Origin: Candidatus Kaiserbacteria bacterium
GTDB taxonomy: Bacteria > Patescibacteriota > Minisyncoccia > Phycocordibacterales > UBA918
Reading direction: 5' to 3'
Length of the DNA stretch: 5,061 nt
NCBI GenBank assembly: GCA_007117575.1
Contig: SKGH01000015.1
Span: 1 to 5,061 of the forward strand
The notes under the pieces were generated by a model that saw only the letters and a list, made by a program, of their open reading frames with translations, had not been told where the DNA came from and made no database searches. This document shows positions 1 through 4,985 of this stretch, piece by piece. A program made the translations under genes and the position numbers. Position 1 is the first letter of the stretch. Each line of letters starts with the position of its first letter.

Positions 1-16
1 AATTTTTGGTCATGAC

Positions 17-197
17 GACCCGAAACAAAGATTGTGTTGATTATTTTGTGGTGAGATCGTAGACAGGTTCTTAGCCACGGAGACCCGAAACAATCTTGAA
101 CCGGTTTCAATATATGTTGTTAGTACGACATATTCTTAGAAAGCAGAGCGACCATAACAAAGTACGCTTTGTGGTGAGACTTCAAACAGTTTCTTAG
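17..197 (+). repeat. Three degenerate tandem repeats with conserved small hairpins
   Basis: Three related units lie head to tail at about 17-74, 82-139 and 150-197. Units 1 and 2 open with the identical 12-mer GACCCGAAACAA (17-28 and 82-93); unit 3 has GACCATAACAA (150-160). Units 1 and 3 share TTTGTGGTGAGA (45-56 and 168-179), and all three end in TTCTTAG (68-74, 133-139, 191-197). A stem ACAAA/TTTGT can form in unit 1 (25-29 with 45-49) and is extended in unit 3 (157-162 with 167-172, loop TACG). Unit 2 keeps only ACAA/TTGT but has its own stem, 112-120 with 125-133. Units 1 and 3 can also pair TGAGA with TCTTA. The period is not a multiple of three and both strands have stops, so it is unlikely to be coding. 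It could be a tandem structured RNA or an array of protein-binding sites; the function is unknown. Confidence 0.6.
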
Positions 198-199
198 AA

Positions 200-232
200 G
201 TTGCAACGCTGATTATTGTGTTATAATAAGCG
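200..232 (+). promoter_or_regulatory. Extended -10 promoter with overlapping palindrome and hairpin
   Basis: TGT plus the perfect -10 hexamer TATAAT (219-227) forms an extended -10 element. TTGCAA at 201-206 is a possible -35, but the spacer is only 15 bases. The predicted start is near 234, leaving about five bases before the ATG at 239. An 8-base palindrome GTTGCAAC (200-207) overlaps the -35 position. An imperfect inverted repeat, 207-216 against 223-232 with one mismatch, covers the -10 box. Either could be an operator; that part is inference. Confidence 0.6.
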
Positions 233-238
233 TTAATA

Positions 239-1663
239 ATGAGTATGTTGTCATCCGGTTCGTTAGACAATTGTTTCAATGTCATAAAGAAAAATCAGAC
301 TATTTTAGTAGTTGTAGTTTTGTTTTTATCTCTCTTGTTCTGGCCAACAGACACATTACAAAGAGCTACAGCTCAAGAGACCGATGCCGAAAGACGTACC
401 AGAATAGAGCAACAACTGCAGGTTATCGAGCGAGAAATGTTAAAACAGCAGGTTTTGCTGGAAGATAAACAGCTCGAGCGTCAGTCGTTAGAGAGAGATG
501 TTAACATAATCAATGCAGAAATACGTCGTTCACAGTTGGGTATAGAAGCCAGAGCCATAACCATCGCTTCTTTGATGAATCAGATTGAGGATAGAGAGGC
601 CACTATACTAATACTAAACGAGAGATTGGAAAGGCAACGTAAGTCATTAGCTAAGGCGATGAGGCAAACTCAGTCTTTAGATGACTTTTCCTTAGTTGAG
701 GTTTTGTTGAGTAACCAGAATTTTTCAGAATTTTTTGTTGATGTTGAAGGTTTCAGGGCTGTTAAAGAGTCACTAAACAATTCTTTAATGGCACTTGGTC
801 AAATTAAGGCTGACACTGAACGTGAACGCGAGTTGTTGACTCAAAAACAAACAACCGAAGCAGAGATGAAGCGTGTGCAAGAGCTGGAAAGAGAGCGTAT
901 ACGTGCTCAGGAGGCAGAGAAAAGGAGGATTCTAACTGTTACCAGAGGTCAGGAGCAGGCATATCAGGCAGTTTTACAAGAACAACAAAAGACAGCTTCT
1001 CAACTTAGAGCACAATTGTTTGAATTGTTGGGTGGGGGAGGTGGTATTCCTTTTCCTGAAGCGGTAGACCTAGCGCAGAGGGCGGGAAGAGTGGCGGGAG
1101 TATCTCCTGCTTTGATATTAGCTATTTTAGAGCAGGAGACCAATTATGGAGCTCACTTGGGAAGTTGTGTTTATAATGATGTAAGGTCTGGAAATGTCGC
1201 CATGCACCCTGATCGTGACGCGCCGGTATTTATGGTTATAGCTGAAACACTGGGCTTTGACCCGATGCGACAACAGGTTTCTTGCCCCTTGGTTCGAAAT
1301 GGTCAGCGTATTGGTTGGGGCGGAGCGATGGGTCCTTCTCAATTTATACCGAGTACTTGGGCTATCTATGGTGGATATGTAAATACAGGCAATGGTTGGC
1401 AATATAGTAGAACACAAGACGCCATACGTACCTTGCTAGGTAAAGCAAGTCCATCAAACCCTTTTAATAATCAGGATGCCTTCACCGCAACCGCTTTACT
1501 TTTACGTGATAACGGCGCGTCCGCCAATCCACGTTTGGCGGCCTTACGATATTACGCCGGATGGGGTGGGGCAAGCAACCCGGCTAACCAGTTTTATGGT
1601 GATCAGGTCATGCAAAGAATGCAACGCCTAGAAAACGAGATACGAGTATTGGGCGGAGGTTAA
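239..1663 (+). CDS. Secreted coiled-coil murein hydrolase with lytic-transglycosylase-like domain
   Basis: This is a probable peptidoglycan-cleaving enzyme acting outside the membrane. Residues 17-18 are lysines, 22-35 form a hydrophobic segment, and A43-T44-A45 before Q46 fits a signal peptidase I site. Residues about 46-263 are a long charged coiled coil, interrupted near 148-170 by a stretch (VEVLLSNQNFSEFF) like the PcsB/CwlO-type coiled-coil domain. A five-glycine linker (265-269) leads to the catalytic domain. E300 in EQETNYG matches the catalytic Glu position of SLT/MltB-like lytic transglycosylases. GGAMGPSQFIPSTW (361-374) is the matching substrate-groove motif. C310 and C349 flank the insert between these motifs and could form a disulfide. 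In PcsB/CwlO-type proteins the coiled coil links the enzyme to FtsEX; whether it does so here is inference. The start could also be the ATG at 245, and neither start has a Shine-Dalgarno sequence. Confidence 0.85.
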   Translation: MSMLSSGSLDNCFNVIKKNQTILVVVVLFLSLLFWPTDTLQRATAQETDAERRTRIEQQLQVIEREMLKQQVLLEDKQLERQSLERDVNIINAEIRRSQLGIEARAITIASLMNQIEDREATILILNERLERQRKSLAKAMRQTQSLDDFSLVEVLLSNQNFSEFFVDVEGFRAVKESLNNSLMALGQIKADTERERELLTQKQTTEAEMKRVQELERERIRAQEAEKRRILTVTRGQEQAYQAVLQEQQKTASQLRAQLFELLGGGGGIPFPEAVDLAQRAGRVAGVSPALILAILEQETNYGAHLGSCVYNDVRSGNVAMHPDRDAPVFMVIAETLGFDPMRQQVSCPLVRNGQRIGWGGAMGPSQFIPSTWAIYGGYVNTGNGWQYSRTQDAIRTLLGKASPSNPFNNQDAFTATALLLRDNGASANPRLAALRYYAGWGGASNPANQFYGDQVMQRMQRLENEIRVLGGG

Positions 1664-1707
1664 ACAGACCTTTATAAGATAAAGCAGAAGTCATTTTTGT
1701 CTGTTTA
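1661..1707 (+). terminator. Inverted repeat after the hydrolase gene, possible terminator
   Basis: A perfect 9-bp stem, TAAACAGAC (1661-1669) with GTCTGTTTA (1699-1707), begins in the stop codon. Its loop contains a second hairpin, CTTTAT/ATAAAG (1670-1675 with 1679-1684). There is only a short, interrupted T stretch after it, so termination is possible but not certain. The rest of the gap to 1804 is AT-rich, with one weak stem (1747-1752 with 1766-1771) and no gene. Confidence 0.4.
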
Positions 1708-1804
1708 TCACATAAATGTATGAGGCTGAATGAAATGATTATGTATAGTTTATGTGCAAAATAGCTAAACTCTCAGTGCCATTTTGGATGAGAAAAAACA
1801 ATGC

Positions 1805-1832
1805 TTGTAAAAGCTTGGTGATTTGGTATAGT
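1805..1832 (+). promoter_or_regulatory. Promoter of rpmE, predicted near-leaderless transcript
   Basis: TTGTAA (1805-1810) is a -35 candidate, followed by a 16-base spacer and the extended -10 TGG-TATAGT (1824-1832). The predicted transcription start is near 1839, two bases before the rpmE ATG at 1841. The mRNA would then have almost no 5' leader, which fits the absence of a Shine-Dalgarno sequence. Confidence 0.65.
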
Positions 1833-1840
1833 ACGGACGC

Positions 1841-2104
1841 ATGAAACAAGATATACATCCAAAAAATTTCCGTCCGGTAATTTTTCACGACAATTCCAGT
1901 GGCGCCAGGTTTTTAATCGGTTCCACTATAGCCAGTGACATTACTGATGAATGGGAAGATGGCAATACTTACCCCTTGGTTAAGGTTGACGTTTCTAGTG
2001 CTTCGCATCCTTTTTACACCGGTGAGGAGAAAGTGATGGATACAGCCGGTAGAGTTGAAAGATTTAAAGCTAGGGCACAAAAGGCTAAAGTTAGGGGTAA
2101 GTAG
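1841..2104 (+). CDS. rpmE: 50S ribosomal protein L31, type B (cysteine-free)
   Basis: A small ribosomal protein of the large subunit that in known structures lies at the bridge between the two subunits. The 87-residue product carries the L31 signatures: IHPK at 5-8, a central segment YPLVKVDVSS (44-53), SHPFYTG (55-61) and AGRVERFK (69-76), then a basic tail. It has no cysteine, so it belongs to the zinc-independent type (often called RpmE2 or YtjA-like) rather than the CxxC zinc form. The length is normal for type B. The start is set by the family N-terminus and by the promoter just upstream; no Shine-Dalgarno sequence is present. The gene ends in TAG and is separated from prfA by 181 bases with a terminator-like hairpin, so it may be its own transcription unit. 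Confidence 0.93.
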   Translation: MKQDIHPKNFRPVIFHDNSSGARFLIGSTIASDITDEWEDGNTYPLVKVDVSSASHPFYTGEEKVMDTAGRVERFKARAQKAKVRGK

Positions 2105-2126
2105 AGTTACATAAATAGACAATAGT

Positions 2127-2160
2127 CCGGTACTTATGCAAATAGGTGAAGGTCTTTTTT
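2127..2160 (+). terminator. Probable intrinsic terminator after rpmE
   Basis: A hairpin with a GCAA tetraloop (2138-2141) and stem 2132-2137 with 2142-2147 extends through a T-G pair and two G-A mismatches to CC/GG (2127-2128 with 2151-2152). It is followed by TCTTTTTT (2153-2160). The T tract is good and the stem moderate. It lies 23 bases after the rpmE stop. Confidence 0.55.
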
Positions 2161-2202
2161 GTTGTGTAAGACTTGAATTTTGATATTTTTTAAGGCGAAG
2201 AA

Positions 2203-2274
2203 TTGATTTAAATTGTTCGTTAGTGTTTAATGTTTTATATTAAGATACAGTATTGTTTTTAGGTGTTGTATTAT
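2203..2274 (+). promoter_or_regulatory. Candidate prfA promoters (two alternatives)
   Basis: Option one is TTGATT (2203-2208), a 17-base spacer and TTTAAT (2226-2231). This gives a start near 2238 and a 48-base leader. Option two is TATTAT (2269-2274) with no clear -35, giving a start near 2281, five bases before the ATG. The first has the better hexamer pair; the second matches the near-leaderless pattern of other genes here. An imperfect hairpin (2196-2204 with 2211-2219) overlaps the first -35. Confidence 0.4.
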
Positions 2275-2285
2275 GTTGTCTGTTT

Positions 2286-3281
2286 ATGGAGTCTAAAGAA
2301 GATAAATTTAAAAAATTTCAAACTAATCATAAAACCCAATATTTAGTGCGACAGCATGAGGAATTGGAGTCTAAACGGGATGAGTTAAGGGAGGTTATGA
2401 GTTCTGACCCTGAGGTGGCAGAACTGGGAAAATATGAGCTCGAGGAGTATGAGAAGCAGTTAGAATCATTGTGGACGGAAATGGAAAAGATATTGGAAAG
2501 CGAGGAGCAAGAGTTACGTAAACCCTATGGTGTTGTTCTGGAGGTTAGGGCGGGAGCCGGTGGTGACGAGGCCGCTTTGTTTGCTTATGAGTTGGCACAA
2601 ATGTATCTTAAATATGCAGATTCGCAAGGTTGGTCTTATAGTATGTCTTCGGAGTCAGTATCAGGTGTGGGTGGTTACAAAGAAGCTGTTTTTGAGATTA
2701 GGAGTCCGTTAGCTTATGATGAATTGCGTTACGAAACAGGGGTGCATCGTGTACAACGGGTGCCGGTAACTGAGAAGTCAGGTCGTATACACACTTCTAC
2801 CGCTTCAGTGGCTATTTTACCTTTACGTTCTCAGCCTACTATAGAAATCAATCCTTCAGATATTGAGATGGATTTTTCTCGTTCCGGAGGAGCGGGTGGT
2901 CAGAATGTCAATAAAGTTGAGACAGCCGTTCGTCTACTTCATAAACCAACCGGTATAGATGTGCGCTGTGAAGCCGGTCGTTCGCAGTTGAAAAACCGAG
3001 AAATGGCCATGAATTTGCTGGTGGCCAAATTGGAATCACTGCACGAAGAAGAGCAGGCAAAGTCACACGCACTTTCAAGGAAAGATCAGATAGGAACCGG
3101 TGACAGGTCGGAAAAGATACGAACCTATAATTTTCCACAAAACCGTATAACTGACCATAGGATAAAACAATCTTGGCATGATATAGAGGGTATTCTCGGT
3201 GCCGGACAGTTAGATGTGGTAATAAAGGCGGTGCAGGAAGCGGTTTCAGGCTCTCAAAACAGTGATGTTTCGGTTGCGTAG
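2286..3281 (+). CDS. prfA: Peptide chain release factor 1 (RF1)
   Basis: RF1 enters the ribosomal A site at UAA and UAG and triggers release of the finished protein. From ATG 2286 the product is 331 residues. The GGQ motif is at 204-206 (GAGGQNVNKVETAVRL), where the glutamine is normally methylated by PrmC. The stop-reading tripeptide PVT is at 160-162, which marks RF1; RF2 would have SPF. LEVRAGAGGDEAALFA and the C-terminal TYNFPQNRITDHR are typical. E. coli RF1 has 360 residues with GGQ at 233-235, so about 29 residues are missing before GGQ, from the N-terminal helical domain. A longer reading from TTG 2253 adds a hydrophobic MFLGVVLCCLF unlike RF1 and is rejected. No Shine-Dalgarno sequence precedes the ATG. 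A seven-codon ORF (2273-2296) overlaps the start. Confidence 0.95.
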   Translation: MESKEDKFKKFQTNHKTQYLVRQHEELESKRDELREVMSSDPEVAELGKYELEEYEKQLESLWTEMEKILESEEQELRKPYGVVLEVRAGAGGDEAALFAYELAQMYLKYADSQGWSYSMSSESVSGVGGYKEAVFEIRSPLAYDELRYETGVHRVQRVPVTEKSGRIHTSTASVAILPLRSQPTIEINPSDIEMDFSRSGGAGGQNVNKVETAVRLLHKPTGIDVRCEAGRSQLKNREMAMNLLVAKLESLHEEEQAKSHALSRKDQIGTGDRSEKIRTYNFPQNRITDHRIKQSWHDIEGILGAGQLDVVIKAVQEAVSGSQNSDVSVA

Positions 3282-3295
3282 TGGGTGGTGCTGTG

Positions 3296-3320
3296 CTAAT
3301 ATCACTTCGCTGTGTATTAG
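3296..3320 (+). other. Hairpin just after prfA
   Basis: CTAATA (3296-3301) pairs with TATTAG (3315-3320). After a single bulged T, CAC (3303-3305) pairs with GTG (3312-3314) around the loop TTCGCT. This gives nine base pairs starting 14 bases after the prfA stop. No T tract follows, so it is not a standard terminator. It may be a 3'-end stability structure or a chance pairing. Confidence 0.4.
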
Positions 3321-3389
3321 AAACGGTCTGATCGTGCCAGGTTAAATAATTTTGGTGGACTTAGTTGTTGAGTATCTGATCAGAGAAGT

Positions 3390-3418
3390 TTGTGTCGTTA
3401 GCTAAATGCAAATATAAT
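3390..3418 (+). promoter_or_regulatory. Candidate rpsB promoter with consensus -10
   Basis: TATAAT (3413-3418) is a perfect -10 box. TTGTGT (3390-3395) lies 17 bases upstream and keeps only the TTG of the -35 consensus. The start would be near 3425, giving a leader of about 105 bases before rpsB. Weaker boxes closer to the gene, TATGAT (3515-3520) and TATAAA (3520-3525), could instead give a near-leaderless mRNA. The choice between them is open. Confidence 0.5.
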
Positions 3419-3438
3419 GATTCAAATTTCTTTCTTCT

Positions 3439-3524
3439 ATGATAACCGGTCAAGCAGTTTTTAAGACACATTTCTTTTGATGTTATGGGGCAAATCGGTC
3501 CCTAACAATTTATTTATGATATAA
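3439..3524 (+). other. Two tiny overlapping ORFs in the rpsB leader
   Basis: ATG 3439 opens a 13-codon frame (MITGQAVFKTHFF) ending at TGA 3478-3480. That stop overlaps ATG 3480 (TGATG), which opens a 14-codon frame (MLWGKSVPNNLFMI) ending at TAA 3522-3524, five bases before the rpsB ATG. Neither has a Shine-Dalgarno sequence. In AT-rich DNA such frames arise by chance, so the only support is the tidy end-to-end tiling. Confidence 0.2.
3481..3507 (+). promoter_or_regulatory. Hairpin before rpsB with possible pseudoknot
   Basis: TGTTA (3481-3485) pairs with TAACA (3503-3507) and GGG (3487-3489) with CCC (3500-3502), with T3486 bulged. The 10-base loop contains ATCGGT (3494-3499), which can pair with ACCGGT at 3445-3450 with one wobble. 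S2 is known to repress its own rpsB-tsf mRNA through a structured leader in E. coli. A comparable role here is only inference. Confidence 0.4.
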
Positions 3525-3529
3525 ACATT

Positions 3530-4297
3530 ATGTCGAATACTACTGAACAAGATACTAATACGGAAAATAGTCTGGTAGACCGTATGTTTGCCGTTGGTGC
3601 CCACTTCGGTTTTTCCAAACGTCGCAGGCATCCATCGGTTAAGCCATACGTATTTGCTCACAAGGAAGGAACTGACATACTTGACCTTGAGAAGACCTCG
3701 GCATTGCTTAAAGATGCAATTGAGGTTATGAGAAAAGCGGGGTTGGACGGTAAAACAGTTATGTTTGTTGGTACTAAGCCTGAGGTCTCTGCTTTGGTTG
3801 AAGAGTATGCTGTTAAGGCAGATATGCCTCGTATGACCAATCGTTGGATAGGGGGTACTCTTACTAATTTCCCAGAAATACAAAAACGTTTAAAGCGTTT
3901 AACCGGTTTATTGGCTGAACAACAGTCGGGTGACCTGGAAAGAAAATATACAAAAAAAGAAAGAGTCATATTGGGTAGGGAAATGGATAAGTTGCGTTTT
4001 AATTTTGGTGGCATAGAGACAATGGAAAAATTACCCGATATGGTTTTGTTGGTAGATTCGCGTTATGAAGTTACAGCCGTTAAAGAGGCTAATGATCTAA
4101 AAATACCAATATTAGCTGTGATAGGTTCCGACTGTGACCCAACCAAGGTTACATATCCGGTTATTATGAATGACGCGCAGAGAGCCAGTGTAAATTTTGC
4201 TTTGTCGGAGCTGGTCAGTGCTTATCAGGATGGTCGCGCCAATTATGTACCAAAGAAGATAAAAGATGGACGTGAGCGGGTAAGGGCTAAGGTCTAG
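3530..4297 (+). CDS. rpsB: 30S ribosomal protein S2
   Basis: S2 is a late-assembling protein of the small subunit that sits between head and body near the mRNA exit side. The 255-residue product matches the family from end to end. It shows VGAHFGFSKRRRHPSVKPYVF near the start, FVGTK at 79-83, NRWIGGTLTNF at 104-114, a long charged helical section, then LGREMDKLRFNFGGIETMEKLPD and IGSDCDPTKVTYPVIMNDAQ. The length is close to the usual 225-260. The ATG at 3530 places the family core after a short, acidic and polar N-terminal extension of about 13 residues. No Shine-Dalgarno sequence is present. Pairing with tsf downstream is the standard bacterial order, but a terminator-like hairpin lies between them. 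Confidence 0.96.
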   Translation: MSNTTEQDTNTENSLVDRMFAVGAHFGFSKRRRHPSVKPYVFAHKEGTDILDLEKTSALLKDAIEVMRKAGLDGKTVMFVGTKPEVSALVEEYAVKADMPRMTNRWIGGTLTNFPEIQKRLKRLTGLLAEQQSGDLERKYTKKERVILGREMDKLRFNFGGIETMEKLPDMVLLVDSRYEVTAVKEANDLKIPILAVIGSDCDPTKVTYPVIMNDAQRASVNFALSELVSAYQDGRANYVPKKIKDGRERVRAKV

Positions 4298-4329
4298 GTT
4301 TGGTATATTTTAAAATATCAAACCGTTTT
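4297..4329 (+). terminator. Terminator-like hairpin between rpsB and tsf
   Basis: GGTTTGGTAT (4297-4306) pairs with ATATCAAACC (4315-4324), with one G-T pair, starting in the rpsB stop codon. It is followed by G and TTTT (4326-4329). The T tract is short, so it may act as an attenuator that lowers tsf expression relative to rpsB rather than a full stop. In the other register the inner palindrome ATATTTT/AAAATAT pairs fully with a two-base bulge. Confidence 0.55.
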
Positions 4330-4336
4330 GTTAATA

Positions 4337-4360
4337 GTAAGTAAACAAATTATTACTTAT
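4337..4360 (+). promoter_or_regulatory. Inverted repeat covering the tsf start codon
   Basis: GTAAGTAA (4337-4344) can pair with TTACTTAT (4353-4360), with one G-T pair and an 8-base loop. The last two bases are the A and T of the tsf ATG. The stem is AT-rich and weak. It could reduce start access or be a DNA-level palindrome. A possible promoter, TTGTTA (4328-4333) with TATTAC (4351-4356) at 17 bases, would start transcription inside the gene and is therefore doubtful. Confidence 0.35.
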
Positions 4361-4943
4361 GGAGATTACATCAACTCAGGTGAAGGCATTACGAGACCGT
4401 ACCGGAATTTCGGTGATGCAGTGTAAAAAAGCTTTGGAAGAAGCTGGTGGTGATGAAGAGAAGGCTTTTATTATTTTAAAGAAAAGGCGACAAGAAGCGG
4501 CTGAAAAGAAGTCTGACCGTGAATTAGGAGCTGGAATTATTGGTGTTTATGTACACAACACCAACGAAGTGGCGGCTATGGTCAGACTGTCTTGCGAAAC
4601 GGACTTTGTTGCAAAAAATAAAGAGTTTGCGGATATGGCAAGAGATATAGCTATGCACGTTACCGCTCTTTCACCGAGTTATATTTCACGTGAAGATGTG
4701 TCTCCGGAAGTTATTGAGAAAGCAAAATCTGTCTTTGAGGCAGAAATAGCTGATAAGCCTGAAGACATGAGGGAGAAGATAATGAAGGGTAAAATAGACT
4801 CTTACTTTGCTGAACAAATCTTGTTAGAACAAAGTTTTATTAAGAATCCGGAAATGAAGATTTCTGATATGATACAGGGGGCGGTGCAAAAGTTTGGTGA
4901 GAATGTTGCCATAACCGATATTAGTCGCCTTTCTGTTAAGTAA
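4359..4943 (+). CDS. tsf: Elongation factor Ts, short form
   Basis: EF-Ts is the guanine nucleotide exchange factor that releases GDP from EF-Tu in the cytoplasm. The 194-residue product has an N-terminal UBA-like domain at about 1-50, including VKALRDRTGISVMQCKKALEEA, which docks on EF-Tu. A linker with ADRELGAG-like sequence (SDRELGAGII) follows. The hallmark TDFVAKN is at 81-87, inserted between EF-Tu domains in known structures. The C-terminal core ends with GKIDSYFAEQILLEQSFIKN. E. coli EF-Ts has 283 residues; this resembles the short Thermus-type form (about 196), which lacks the second half of the core and the coiled-coil. The start is fixed by the conserved N-terminus. No Shine-Dalgarno sequence precedes it, and the start codon lies in an inverted repeat. 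Confidence 0.96.
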   Translation: MEITSTQVKALRDRTGISVMQCKKALEEAGGDEEKAFIILKKRRQEAAEKKSDRELGAGIIGVYVHNTNEVAAMVRLSCETDFVAKNKEFADMARDIAMHVTALSPSYISREDVSPEVIEKAKSVFEAEIADKPEDMREKIMKGKIDSYFAEQILLEQSFIKNPEMKISDMIQGAVQKFGENVAITDISRLSVK

Positions 4944-4985
4944 TACCAGGACTTACGCGTTTGGCGAATTTCTTTGTTGCTTTCG

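Noticed and set aside
17..197. CRISPR array
   Set aside because: The repeats are degenerate, about 60 bases in period and not separated by uniform unique spacers.
1127..1417. 96-codon minus-strand ORF inside the hydrolase
   Set aside because: It is opposite the conserved catalytic domain and has a low-complexity, unrecognisable product.
1708..1804. Small RNA or tRNA in the gap before rpmE
   Set aside because: Only weak AT-rich stems (such as 1747-1752 with 1766-1771) and very short chance ORFs are present; there is no cloverleaf or terminator.
2253..2285. Longer prfA from TTG
   Set aside because: It adds a hydrophobic stretch unlike any RF1 N-terminus, while ATG 2286 gives a normal charged helix start.
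3375..3384. Perfect palindrome TCTGATCAGA as an operator
   Set aside because: It is a single 10-base palindrome about 30 bases upstream of the -10 box, with only a partial copy (TCTGATC, 3327-3333); too little to support a site.
3461..3883. 140-codon minus-strand ORF across the rpsB start
   Set aside because: It lies opposite the well-supported S2 reading frame and shows no family resemblance; it is the shadow of rpsB codons.
4946..4966. Sequence CCAGGACTTACGCG as an insertion-sequence terminus
   Set aside because: It reminded me of some transposon ends, but no matching inverted repeat, target duplication or transposase is within the window.
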